The notes under the pieces: generated by a model | Told to the model about the DNA's origin: nothing | Databases searched by the model: none | The model's input: the letters and a program-made list of their open reading frames with translations, nothing else | Translations under genes and position numbers: made by a program | Part shown: positions 1 through 8,101 of the stretch, piece after piece | Position numbering within the stretch: position 1 is the stretch's first letter | How the letters are laid out: every line of letters starts with the position of its first letter | Source of the DNA: Devosia sp. FJ2-5-3 | GTDB taxonomy: Bacteria; Pseudomonadota; Alphaproteobacteria; Rhizobiales; Devosiaceae | NCBI RefSeq assembly: GCF_029201545.1 | Contig: NZ_CP104007.1 | Coordinates: forward strand, 1,150,501 to 1,214,500 | DNA length: 64,000 bases | Reading direction: 5' to 3'

Positions 1-488
1 ATATGCTGGCATCCTATCGCGGCCTGCCCAATGTGCTGGTGGTGATGGGCATCCTCATTGCCGGCTTCGTCTTCCTCACCAAGCGGCTGACCTTCGGCCG
101 GCGCATCTATGCGCTGGGGGGCAATCTCAAGGCGGCGGCGCTTTCGGGCATCAAGACGGAACGGACGACGTTCTACATCTTCGCCATCATGGGGGCGCTG
201 GCAGCGCTTGCCGGCATGATCTATGCGGCGCGCCTCAATTCGGCGACGCCCAAGGCCGGGCAGGGGCTGGAGCTCGACGTGATCGCGGCCGTGTTCATCG
301 GCGGCGCCTCGGCGCTGGGCGGGGTCGGCCAGGTGGCGGGCGCGGTGATCGGCGCCTTCATCATGGGTGTGATGAACAATGGCATGTCGATCATGGGCGT
401 CAATATCGACTGGCAGCAGATGATCAAGGGCGTGGTGCTGCTCGCAGCCGTGTTCTTCGATCTCTACAACAAGAACCGTTCTGCCTGA
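1..488 (+). CDS. CUT2 sugar ABC transporter permease, XylH/GguB type (3' part)
   Basis: Inner-membrane permease of a ribose/xylose/galactose-type (CUT2) sugar importer. Only about the last 162 residues are in the window; the start lies to the left. Several hydrophobic segments and the glycine-rich stretch FIGGASALGGVGQVAGA followed by NNGMSIMG are typical of the C-terminal part of XylH/RbsC-like permeases, which are usually about 330-430 residues. A strong terminator follows within 30 bp, so this is the last gene of its operon; the ATPase and binding-protein genes are expected outside the window. The sugar cannot be deduced from this fragment. Confidence 0.85.
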   Translation, partial: MLASYRGLPNVLVVMGILIAGFVFLTKRLTFGRRIYALGGNLKAAALSGIKTERTTFYIFAIMGALAALAGMIYAARLNSATPKAGQGLELDVIAAVFIGGASALGGVGQVAGAVIGAFIMGVMNNGMSIMGVNIDWQQMIKGVVLLAAVFFDLYNKNRSA

Positions 489-514
489 GATCCCTCGGGC
501 GCCGGACTTGATGG

Positions 515-544
515 GGGCCGCCGGGGATATCCGGCGGCCCTTTT
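515..544 (+). terminator. Rho-independent terminator after the sugar permease gene
   Basis: A perfect 10-bp GC-rich stem (515-524 with 531-540), a six-base loop and a run of four T. It lies 27 bp after the stop codon of the sugar permease. Confidence 0.8.
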
Positions 545-550
545 GCGTTT

Positions 551-973
551 TCACCCGGCGTAGGCGACGGCGATATCGAGGACGAAGGTGACCCCGAACC
601 GGTCGGTGAGCATGCCGAAGAGGGGCGTCCAGCCGGAGGGGGCAAGCGGCTGGATGATGGTCGCGCCATCCGAGAGGCCGTTCCAATAGCGGGTGAGTTC
701 GGCTTCATCATTGCCGCGGATGGATACGAAGATAGGGGCGATGCCGGCGTCATAGGGGCGGGCGGCGGGGACGTCATAGGCCATTATGGAAAAGCCGTTC
801 GAGCTCTGGAGCTGGCCGAAGGCGACGAGGTCGGCCTCCTCGGGCGGGAATGACGGATAGGCCTGGGCGTGGGTTGCGATAACGGGTTCGCCGCCGAAGA
901 CAGAGGCGTAGAAGTAGAGGGCCTCGCGGGCCGAGTTGCGGAAATTGAGGTGGGTGGTGGTGGTGATGCTCAT
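551..973 (-). CDS. PhnB-like VOC-fold (glyoxalase/bleomycin-resistance) protein
   Basis: A 140-residue single-domain VOC protein of the PhnB-like group, probably cytoplasmic. The N-terminal THLNFRNSAREALYFYASVFGGE and the later WNGLSDGATIIQPL segment with a C-terminal DRFGVTFVLD motif match this group. Most members have no known substrate, and the name 3-demethylubiquinone methyltransferase often attached to them is not a function. The ATG is preceded by an AAGGAA ribosome-binding site. It is divergent from the WYL regulator at 1044, with only about 70 bp between them, so the regulator may control it. Function is otherwise unresolved. Confidence 0.85.
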   Translation of the reverse strand: MSITTTTHLNFRNSAREALYFYASVFGGEPVIATHAQAYPSFPPEEADLVAFGQLQSSNGFSIMAYDVPAARPYDAGIAPIFVSIRGNDEAELTRYWNGLSDGATIIQPLAPSGWTPLFGMLTDRFGVTFVLDIAVAYAG

Positions 974-1043
974 CGCTGGTTCCTTGCGGGGTTGATGGCG
1001 CTGTTATAGGGCTAGCCAACTGCCACTTTCAGACAGTTGAGCG

Positions 1044-1730
1044 ATGGCCCGCGCCGACAGATTGCTGAGACTTTTGCAGGCGATGCGTGTGCTGCCGGCG
1101 CCGCTGACCGCGGCGCGGCTGGCCGAAGAGACGGGGGTATCCCTGCGCTCGCTCTATCGCGATATCGACAGCCTGCGGGCGGCGGGGGCGCGGATCGATG
1201 GCGAGCGGGGCTATGGCTATCGGCTGATCGAAGATTTCGCGCTGCCACCGCAGACTTTCGATCGAATCGAGATCGAGGCTCTGGTGCTGGGCCTCGCGGA
1301 AGTGCAGCATCTGGGCGATCCCGAGCTGGCCGCGGCGGCCCGGTCGGCCCTCGCCAAGGTGGCGGCGACCCTGCCAGATGAGAGGGAACAGCACTTGGTC
1401 CATGCCATATCGCAGGTCTATCGGCCGGCCGCGCGCTATGCGGTGGCGGTGGATATGGGCGTCATTCGCCAAAGCTGCTGGCAGGAGGAGGCGGTGGCGA
1501 TCCGCTATGCCGATGCGGATGGGTCGGTGACGGAGCGCACGATCAGGCCGCTGGCGCTGGCCTATCATCAGCATGTTCTGGCTGTGCTGGCCTGGTGCTG
1601 CCTGAGACAGGATTTTCGGATTTTCCGGGCCGATCGCATCGCGGCGGCAGTGCGCACCGGAGAAAGTTTCCGACCCCGGCGGGCAAGCCTGTTGCGCGAC
1701 TATCTCGAACGGCTCAATGCCGGTCGCTGA
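1044..1730 (+). CDS. YafY-type HTH/WYL-domain transcriptional regulator
   Basis: A 228-residue DNA-binding regulator. Residues 1-60 form a DeoR-like winged helix (RLLRLLQAMRVLPAPLTAARL, then LRSLYRDIDSLRAAGA, then a GYGYRL wing), and residues about 135-220 form a WYL domain, which in known relatives senses a ligand or nucleic acid. The length and layout match the YafY family. It is transcribed away from the PhnB-like VOC gene and converges with the second VOC gene, whose stop lies 10 bp beyond. The likely target is the divergent VOC gene or itself; the ligand is unknown. Confidence 0.9.
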   Translation: MARADRLLRLLQAMRVLPAPLTAARLAEETGVSLRSLYRDIDSLRAAGARIDGERGYGYRLIEDFALPPQTFDRIEIEALVLGLAEVQHLGDPELAAAARSALAKVAATLPDEREQHLVHAISQVYRPAARYAVAVDMGVIRQSCWQEEAVAIRYADADGSVTERTIRPLALAYHQHVLAVLAWCCLRQDFRIFRADRIAAAVRTGESFRPRRASLLRDYLERLNAGR

Positions 1731-1739
1731 GCGGCAGGG

Positions 1740-2144
1740 CTATTGCGCCGCCTGCCCGCGGGCGCAGGCCTCGATATTGTTGCCATCGGGGTCGAGCACG
1801 AAGGCGCCGTAGTAGGCACCCGCACCCTGGCGTGGGCCCGGCGCACCATTGTCGGTGCCGCCATTGGCGAGGGCCGCCTGGTAAAATGCGTCCACCATCG
1901 CCTGGTCCCTGGCCTGAAAGGCAATATGCATCTGGTTGATGCCGGGGCGCGAGCCGTCCACCCAGTAGGAAGGACGGGTGGTGCCGATCCAGAGATAGGG
2001 AATGGGCTCGGCTGCGCTCTTGCCGAAGAGGAAGGCTTCATCACCATTGTCGATGGTCTGCAGCCCGAGTGCGGCGGCGATGGCGTCGTAGAAGCGGCGC
2101 GCGCGGGCGAGGTCGGTGACGACAATGCCGGTGTGATCAAGCAT
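1740..2144 (-). CDS. VOC-family (glyoxalase-fold) protein
   Basis: A 134-residue VOC protein starting MLDHTGIVVTDLARARRFYD and ending with the fold's usual FVLDPDGNNIEA strand, which carries a metal-ligand Glu. The start at 2144 is chosen because a perfect AGGAGG lies 8 bases upstream (2153-2158) and the product then begins exactly at the domain; the frame stays open further upstream. A candidate EcfG stress promoter lies at 2171-2195. The predicted role is metal-dependent isomerisation or lyase chemistry on a small molecule, possibly detoxification; the substrate is unknown. Confidence 0.88.
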   Translation of the reverse strand: MLDHTGIVVTDLARARRFYDAIAAALGLQTIDNGDEAFLFGKSAAEPIPYLWIGTTRPSYWVDGSRPGINQMHIAFQARDQAMVDAFYQAALANGGTDNGAPGPRQGAGAYYGAFVLDPDGNNIEACARGQAAQ

Positions 2145-2170
2145 GATCGGATCCTCCTGAACGAGGAGAA

Positions 2171-2195
2171 AACGCCGCCTCCATCCACCGGTTCC
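2171..2195 (-). promoter_or_regulatory. Candidate EcfG general-stress promoter of the VOC gene
   Basis: Read on the minus strand, this is GGAAC-N16-CGTT, a full match to the consensus of the alphaproteobacterial stress sigma factor EcfG. The expected start of transcription falls about 10 bases before the ribosome-binding site of the VOC gene. Confidence 0.55.
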
Positions 2196-2220
2196 TACAG
2201 CCGATGGACAGAGGCCAGCC

Positions 2221-2601
2221 TTATTGCAGGTTTTGCGGGACGCCGTCGGCGATGTCGTAATAGTCGCCCTTGTCGGCCACGAAGATGTGGAGCGCCAGCC
2301 TGGTCCTGGTGGGGCCATCGAAGGCGCCCATGAAGATGCCGATCCAGTCGAGATGGATCGGATCGAAGAAGAGCGAAGAACCGCAAACGGCGCAGAAGCC
2401 GCGACGGACATGTTCGGAGGATTGATACCAGCGCAGATTGTCCTCGCCGCTCACAGTCAGGGCAGATTTGGGGACATCGGTGCCGGCCTCGTAGTGGCCG
2501 GTCTGCTTGCGGCACTTGGTGCAGTGGCAGGCCGTGGGCGGGGCAAGTTCGCCCGCCACGGTGAAGGTGATTGCCCGGCAAAGGCAGGAGCCGTGGTGCA
2601 T
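2221..2601 (-). CDS. GFA/CENP-V-domain zinc protein
   Basis: A 126-residue protein of the GFA family (fold of glutathione-dependent formaldehyde-activating enzyme). The zinc-binding cysteines are visible at 6, 8, 25, 27, 30, 70 and 73 (CLC, CHCTKC and CAVC clusters). In most small GFA proteins the true substrate is not known, so a formaldehyde role should not be assumed. It lies 9 bp downstream of the DnaB-like gene in the same direction, so the two are probably cotranscribed. The VOC gene at 1740 follows after about 75 bp with its own candidate promoter. Confidence 0.88.
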   Translation of the reverse strand: MHHGSCLCRAITFTVAGELAPPTACHCTKCRKQTGHYEAGTDVPKSALTVSGEDNLRWYQSSEHVRRGFCAVCGSSLFFDPIHLDWIGIFMGAFDGPTRTRLALHIFVADKGDYYDIADGVPQNLQ

Positions 2602-2610
2602 GTCATGACC

Positions 2611-3321
2611 TCAAGGGATGGGCGCCAGGTGTTGAAACCTTACGGCGCCATTGCTCACAAAGGCGGCGAAGGCGAAGTGCGAGAGATCGAGCGGGTTGGG
2701 CAGGCGGATATCGGACAGGTCGGGATGGCGCCTGCCGGTCTTCAGAAAGGACCGATCGACCTGGCAGATGAAGATTATCATCAGCCCGCGCGACAGGGCC
2801 GTGGCCTTCAGCGCCGAAATTTGCGCGTTCAGCGCGGGCTTCCGGCGATCGTGGTCGAGCGCCTGCAGATAGTCGATGACCACCAGAGTGCCGGCAGGCA
2901 CGGCGGCCAGTGCTTCGCTGATGGTCGCGGCGGAGATGCCATCGGAGCAATCAAGGACGAGATTTTCGTGGTTGGCGCCGATCCGGTCGAGATGCTGGCC
3001 AAGCTCGTCGCGCGTGAACTCGAGACTATAGATATGGGACGGGGAGCCCGGCCGGGCAGCGGAATGGGCGGTCTCGAGCGCGAGAAGGGTCTTGCCTTCG
3101 CCGCGCCGGCCGGCGACGAGGACGAGATCGCCGGGCGCGAGGCGGCCGAGCAATTGTTCTGCAGCGGTGGCGGCCGGATGGGCGGCGGCCAGATGGCTCC
3201 AGCGATTATAGCCCTCGGACTGCGCGAGGACATCGAGCGCGGCGCCGAGCGGAATGGCGCGGGTGCGGGACAGGGACTTTGCCTGGCGTCGCAGGCGGTG
3301 GATGGGCTGGGAAAGCTTCAT
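2611..3321 (-). CDS. Small DnaB-like RecA-fold ATPase with a glyoxalase-related N-terminal segment
   Basis: A 236-residue ATPase of the DnaB helicase C-terminal type. Walker A is GRRGEGKT (71-78), Walker B LVVID (146-150) is followed directly by YLQ as in DnaB, and FICQVDR (184-190) is the sensor strand. It is half the length of replicative DnaB and lacks the DnaG-binding N-domain. Instead residues 1-48 resemble the short helical module found at the N-terminus of so-called glyoxalase-related proteins (LRRQAKSLSR then DVLAQSEGYNRWSHLAA). Similar proteins occur in Hyphomicrobiales, usually labelled DNA helicase, without known function. It is probably cytoplasmic and cotranscribed with the GFA gene. 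Confidence 0.8.
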   Translation of the reverse strand: MKLSQPIHRLRRQAKSLSRTRAIPLGAALDVLAQSEGYNRWSHLAAAHPAATAAEQLLGRLAPGDLVLVAGRRGEGKTLLALETAHSAARPGSPSHIYSLEFTRDELGQHLDRIGANHENLVLDCSDGISAATISEALAAVPAGTLVVIDYLQALDHDRRKPALNAQISALKATALSRGLMIIFICQVDRSFLKTGRRHPDLSDIRLPNPLDLSHFAFAAFVSNGAVRFQHLAPIP

Positions 3322-3541
3322 CGGAAACCTCGTGGGACGAGCGGTAGAAGCAATCCCTCCTCATGCCTGCGCTCACACAAGGGTGGCGGAAAATTCCATG
3401 CCCTGCAGGAGACTGCTTTCCCATTGGAGGGGGGAGGCGCGGGAATCGCCTGACCATGAGGCTACACGATTGGCGCGAGCGCGCAATCGTCGGCTCATTG
3501 GGTGTGTCCGGGCGCGCGGCAGGCGCACCCGGATGGCAAGG

Positions 3542-6500
3542 TTATTCCGCCGGGACGGGATTGGCCGGCAGATCCGGATCCTGACCGGCTGCGGTTTCTG
3601 CGGCGTCGAGTTCGCGTTCGAGCCGGGCCTCTTCCTCGATCTTGGGCTTTGAGAAGCGCGCGAGAAGCAAATAGGCGACCGGGGTGAGATAGAGCGTTGC
3701 GATGGCGGCAAAGGAGAGACCGCCGACCATCACCCAGCCCAGCGCGGCGCGCGCTTCGGCGCCGGCCCCGGAGGCGAGGACAAGCGGCACGCCACCGACG
3801 ATGGTCGCGATCATGGTCATGACGACGGGACGCAGGCGGATGTTGGAGGCTTCCTCGATGGCCTCGCGCACCGGCATGCCACGATCGCGCAGCTGATTGG
3901 CAAACTCGACGATGAGAATGCCGTTCTTGGCCATGATGCCGACCACGAGGACAAGGCCGATCTGGCTGAAGATATTGAGGCTGCCGCCGGTCAGCAGGAT
4001 GGCCCAGACGCCGGCCGCCAGGCCGAACGGCACGGTGGCCATGACGATGATGGCGCTCCAGAAGCTCTCGAACTGGGCCGCCAGCACGAGGAGGATGATG
4101 ACCAGCGCAAAGCCGAAGGTGAGGAAGAGCGCGTTGTTGGCGGCGCCAAGCGTCTTGGCCTCGGCCATGGGCAGGATCGAGGTGCCTTCGGGCAGGAGCG
4201 GCGTGGCGATTTCGATCAGACGGTTATAGGCGTCGCCCAGGGCCATGCCATCCTCGAGGCTGGCGGCGACGGTGACGGCGCGACGCTGCTCCTCACGCCG
4301 GAGAGAGGGGGGCACGGCGGCCTCGGTGAGGGTGGCGATGGTCGACATCGGCACATAGCGGCCGTCGCCGGTGCGCACGAACAGGGTTTCGAGATCGCGG
4401 GGGTCGTTGACCGGATTGGTGGTCGAGACCATGCGGACCGAATAGCTCTGATCGTTGATGAAGATGGAGCCGACATTGGCGCCGTCGATCATGGCCTGCA
4501 TGGTGGTGGCGAGGCCGTTGATGTCGATGCCGAGGGCAGACGCGCGGGCACGGTCGACGGTGAGGGTCAGCTGGGGCTGGCTGGTGTCGAAATTGACGCT
4601 GACCCGACCAAAGCCACCCTCTGCGTCGAGGGCGTCGGCTATGGTTTGGGCGGTTTCGGCGAGCACGGCATAGTCCGAGCCGGCAACGGCGAATTGCAGC
4701 CCCGAGCCGCCGCCGCGAATGCCCAGGCTATTGCCCTGGCCGACGAAGGCACGGACCCCGGGAACCTGGGTCATGAGGGCGGTGATTTCGGAGGCGATCT
4801 GCTGCTGGCTGCGGTCACGCTCGCTCCAGGGCGCGAGCGTGAGAGTGAGCGAGCCGCCGCTGCCCCAGCCGGAGAGAACGAAGATGGATTGTATCTCCCC
4901 GCTCTCGACATAGGGCTGGAGCATGGACTCGACCTGACCGAGGCGGGTTCGGACGAAATCTAGGCTGACGGTGTTGGGCGCCGAGACGCGCAGGGAGATC
5001 TGCGAGCGATCCTCGGGCGGGGTGATTTCCTGACGGATATTGCCCCAGACATAGACGGCGGAACCGGCAAAGATCAGCGAAACGATAATGATGACCAGGG
5101 GATTGCGCAGGGCGACGCCGAGCGTCGAGCGGTAAATGCGGGCAAAGAAGTGGCCGATGGCGGCAAAGGGGCCGCCGCCATGTGTCCTGGTCTCGGCCTT
5201 GAGCAGTCGCGAGGCCACCATGGGGCCCATGGAGAGCGCAACCACGGAGGAGAGCAGGACGGCGATGGCAAGGGTGAAGCCGAATTCGCGGAAGAGGCGG
5301 CCGGTTTGCCCGTCGAGGAAGGACAGCGGGACGAAAACCGCTGCCAGGGTCAGTGTGGTGGCGACGACGGCGAAGAACACTTCCTTGGTGCCGAGCACGG
5401 CGGCGGCACGCGGGCCGGCGCCCATGCCCTTGCGGCGCACGATGTTTTCGAGAACCACGATGGCGTCGTCGACGACGAGACCGGTGGCCAGCACAAGGGC
5501 GAGCAGGGTGATGATATTGAGCGAGAAGCCCGCCGCATACATGCCGGCAACGGCGCCGAGCAGGGCGATCGGCATGGAGATGGCCGGCACGATAATGGCG
5601 CGCCAATCGAGCAGGAAGAGGTAGATGATGGCGATGACGACGACGAGCGCCACGATGAGCGCAATCTCGACCTCGTGCAGGGCGCCTTCGATGAAGACGG
5701 CCTCGTCGCTCGACACTTTTATGGCGACGCCGGGCGGCAGGGTCTGATTGAGGCTCGCGACTGCGGCGTGGACTGCATGGGAGATCGAGACGGAATTGGA
5801 CTGGGCCTGGCGGACGATGCCCATGCCGATGCCGGGGCGGCCATCGGCCCGGATGGCCGAGGTGCTGGCAGCGGCGTCGAAGACGACGGTCGCGACGTCG
5901 CCGAGGCGGGTGCGGCCATTGATGATGATGGCTTCGAAATCGGCCGGGTCGGTGATTTCGGAAATGGCGCGGACGGAAATGTTCTGGTTGGGGCCGTTGA
6001 TGGAGCCTGCGGGCGCGTCGAAGGCGATGGTGGACAGGGCATTGCGCACATCGGCGACGGTGAGCCCGCGGCTGGCGAGCTTGAGCGGGTCGATATCGAC
6101 CTCGAAGGCCGTGCTGCGCGTGCCGTAGACCTGGACCTCGGCGACGCCTTCGACGGCGCTGAGGCGCTCGGTAATGATGCCGTCCACCAGTTCGCTCAAC
6201 TCGGCGACTGTCATGGTCTCGGAGGTGACCGCCAATTGCATGATGGCCTGGGCATCGCTGTCGGCCTTGAAGATCGTGGGCTCGCTCACATCCTCGGGCA
6301 GGCTGCGGGTGACGCGGCTGAGGGCATCGCGCACGTCTGAGGTGGCGATATCGAGATTGGTGCTGTCAGAGAATTCGAGGGTGACGCGGCTGCTGCCCAC
6401 CGAGGAGGACGACGAAATAGAGGTGACGCCCTGGACGCGCGCAACGGCGCCTTCGACCAAGGCCGTGATTTCTCGATCAACAGTTTCGGCGGCGGCGCCG

Positions 6501-6685
6501 GGGAAGCTGGTGGAGATAGACAGGACGGGCTGCTCCACCCGGGGCAATTCGCGCACCTCGATGCCGAGCAGGGCCGCCAGACCGGCAACCACGATCATGG
6601 CATTGACCACAATGGCGAGGACAGGACGACGGACAAAGAGGGCGGCGAGCGAGCCGCCATTTTCGTTCTTGCTGGCAATCGACAT
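3542..6685 (-). CDS. RND-family multidrug efflux transporter (AcrB/MexB-like)
   Basis: A 1047-residue inner-membrane proton antiporter subunit of a tripartite efflux pump, full length for the HAE-1 family. The N-terminal cytoplasmic helix and first membrane segment (residues about 20-42) are followed by a large periplasmic loop. The proton-relay aspartate pair is present in GLVVDDAIVVLENI of the fourth membrane helix. A second hydrophobic block and periplasmic loop follow, ending in an acidic cytoplasmic tail. It lies 14 bp downstream of its adaptor gene. No outer-membrane factor gene is nearby, so the pump probably uses a TolC-type channel encoded elsewhere. Substrates cannot be predicted. 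Confidence 0.95.
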   Translation of the reverse strand: MSIASKNENGGSLAALFVRRPVLAIVVNAMIVVAGLAALLGIEVRELPRVEQPVLSISTSFPGAAAETVDREITALVEGAVARVQGVTSISSSSSVGSSRVTLEFSDSTNLDIATSDVRDALSRVTRSLPEDVSEPTIFKADSDAQAIMQLAVTSETMTVAELSELVDGIITERLSAVEGVAEVQVYGTRSTAFEVDIDPLKLASRGLTVADVRNALSTIAFDAPAGSINGPNQNISVRAISEITDPADFEAIIINGRTRLGDVATVVFDAAASTSAIRADGRPGIGMGIVRQAQSNSVSISHAVHAAVASLNQTLPPGVAIKVSSDEAVFIEGALHEVEIALIVALVVVIAIIYLFLLDWRAIIVPAISMPIALLGAVAGMYAAGFSLNIITLLALVLATGLVVDDAIVVLENIVRRKGMGAGPRAAAVLGTKEVFFAVVATTLTLAAVFVPLSFLDGQTGRLFREFGFTLAIAVLLSSVVALSMGPMVASRLLKAETRTHGGGPFAAIGHFFARIYRSTLGVALRNPLVIIIVSLIFAGSAVYVWGNIRQEITPPEDRSQISLRVSAPNTVSLDFVRTRLGQVESMLQPYVESGEIQSIFVLSGWGSGGSLTLTLAPWSERDRSQQQIASEITALMTQVPGVRAFVGQGNSLGIRGGGSGLQFAVAGSDYAVLAETAQTIADALDAEGGFGRVSVNFDTSQPQLTLTVDRARASALGIDINGLATTMQAMIDGANVGSIFINDQSYSVRMVSTTNPVNDPRDLETLFVRTGDGRYVPMSTIATLTEAAVPPSLRREEQRRAVTVAASLEDGMALGDAYNRLIEIATPLLPEGTSILPMAEAKTLGAANNALFLTFGFALVIILLVLAAQFESFWSAIIVMATVPFGLAAGVWAILLTGGSLNIFSQIGLVLVVGIMAKNGILIVEFANQLRDRGMPVREAIEEASNIRLRPVVMTMIATIVGGVPLVLASGAGAEARAALGWVMVGGLSFAAIATLYLTPVAYLLLARFSKPKIEEEARLERELDAAETAAGQDPDLPANPVPAE

Positions 6686-6699
6686 GAGCGGCCTCTTTC

Positions 6700-7938
6700 T
6701 CAGTTCGTTGCGGGGGCGGTGGCCCCGCTGCCATCGGGACCGTCGAGCAGGGTGACGCTGGCGCCTTCGCTGAGCTGCAGGATGCCCTCGGTGATGATCG
6801 GGTCGCCCTCGTTCAACTCGCCACGCACCAGCACGCCGTCGCTGTTGCGCTGCACGATTTCGGCCATGACCTTGGTGGCCTTGCCGTCCTGGTATTTCCA
6901 GACATAGGAGCCTTCGGCCGACCAGAGAATGGACAGCGGATTGACCGCCGGGAAGGCCTCGCCGGGGAAGCTCAGGGCGACGGTAAAGCTCATGCCGGAG
7001 CGCAGGAGCGCGTCGGTATTGGGGATTTCGGCCTGGACCTGAAGCGTGCGGCTGGCTGGATCGATGCGGCTGTCGACGGCGGAGATGTCGCCGGTAAAGG
7101 TCCGGCCGGGCAGGGCGATGGCCGAGACGTCGACCGGCATGCCGGGGGCGATCTGGGCGGCGTAGCGTTCGGGCACCCAGAAATCGATGAGAATGGACGA
7201 TGTATCGTCGATGGTGGTGATCGCGGTCTGGGCGGAGACGAAATTGCCCGGGGAGACGCGGATCAGGCCGATAGTGCCGGCGATGGGGCTGGTGATGGTG
7301 CGCCGTTCCAGCGCCATTTCGGCGTTGCGCAGCGCCAGTTCGGCATTTGAAACGGCGAGCTGGGCGGCCGAAACCGCGGTGTTGGCGACGACATTGGAAC
7401 TGGCGAGGCCGGAGGTCCGTGCGAAGGCCGAGCGGGCATCTTCGGCGGCGAGGAGCGCGCGCTCATAGTCGATCTGTTCGGCGGCGTCATCGAAGCGGGC
7501 GATGATGGTGCCGGCCTCGACGCGCTGGCCTGGACGGACGAGGATTTCCGAGAGCTCACCGCCGGCTGGGGCGGTGACGGTGACCGAGCGCACGGGCGTG
7601 CCCTCGCCGATGGAGGAGAGGGTGTCGTTGATGGTGGCAAGCTTGACGGCGCTGGTGATGACATTGGTGGCGCGGCCGGCAAAGCCGCCCGGGCGACCGC
7701 CGCCTGCACCGCCTGCGGCAGGAGGGCGGCCCTGCGCACCGCCGGGTCCGCCGGGGCCGCGCTGTGCGCCCGCGCCGGGGGCCGCCGCATTGCCAGTGTC
7801 AGCGGCGGCGACGGACGGGGCAAAGGGGACTGCAATGCCCCAGGACGCGACCGTCTGCGGCGCACCTGGGACCAGATAGAGCCAGGCATAGGCCGCAGCA
7901 ATGATGATGACGAGGGAAACGAGAAGCTGCCGGATCAA
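6700..7938 (-). CDS. RND efflux periplasmic adaptor (membrane fusion protein)
   Basis: A 412-residue HlyD/AcrA-type adaptor linking the RND pump to an outer-membrane channel. Residues 1-23 are an N-terminal membrane anchor. Residues 51-90 are an unusually glycine, proline and alanine-rich linker. After that come the lipoyl/barrel-sandwich halves (GGELSEILVRPGQRV and PIAGTIGLIRVSPGNFVSA) flanking a helical hairpin, then the beta-barrel. The start at 7938 is TTG; the product then begins right at the anchor. It is the first gene of a two-gene operon, and a 16-bp inverted repeat about 70 bp upstream may be an operator. Confidence 0.93.
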   Translation of the reverse strand: MIRQLLVSLVIIIAAAYAWLYLVPGAPQTVASWGIAVPFAPSVAAADTGNAAAPGAGAQRGPGGPGGAQGRPPAAGGAGGGRPGGFAGRATNVITSAVKLATINDTLSSIGEGTPVRSVTVTAPAGGELSEILVRPGQRVEAGTIIARFDDAAEQIDYERALLAAEDARSAFARTSGLASSNVVANTAVSAAQLAVSNAELALRNAEMALERRTITSPIAGTIGLIRVSPGNFVSAQTAITTIDDTSSILIDFWVPERYAAQIAPGMPVDVSAIALPGRTFTGDISAVDSRIDPASRTLQVQAEIPNTDALLRSGMSFTVALSFPGEAFPAVNPLSILWSAEGSYVWKYQDGKATKVMAEIVQRNSDGVLVRGELNEGDPIITEGILQLSEGASVTLLDGPDGSGATAPATN

Positions 7939-8006
7939 ACCAGACCTACGAGGAATACGAAAAACAATGGCGCGACCATAGCAGGGTGAGAACTTGCTGG
8001 GGCATT

Positions 8007-8022
8007 ACAATCGCGTAATTGT
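8007..8022. promoter_or_regulatory. Inverted repeat upstream of the efflux operon
   Basis: ACAAT-N6-ATTGT, a symmetric site about 70 bp before the start of the adaptor gene. The size and place would suit a TetR-type operator. No regulator gene is adjacent. Confidence 0.35.
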
Positions 8023-8042
8023 TTTTGGGCTGGTTGGCGTGG

Positions 8043-8084
8043 CACCCCCACCCGGTCTCCCCCTGGTAGGGGGAGGGGAAGAGC
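8043..8084. repeat. Short GC-rich palindromic intergenic repeat
   Basis: CTCCCCC (8057-8063) pairs with GGGGGAG (8069-8075) across a five-base loop, within C-rich and G-rich flanks like those of the larger repeats at 42189, 52825 and elsewhere. It lies between the efflux and sulfurtransferase genes, and downstream of the latter. Confidence 0.6.
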
Positions 8085-8101
8085 AGTGCGTAGGGAAGCT
8101 C

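Noticed and set aside
3322..3541. A small gene in the gap between the DnaB-like gene and the RND gene.
   Set aside because: Possible frames are short, have no ribosome-binding site, and are not supported by codon use. I see nothing definite there.
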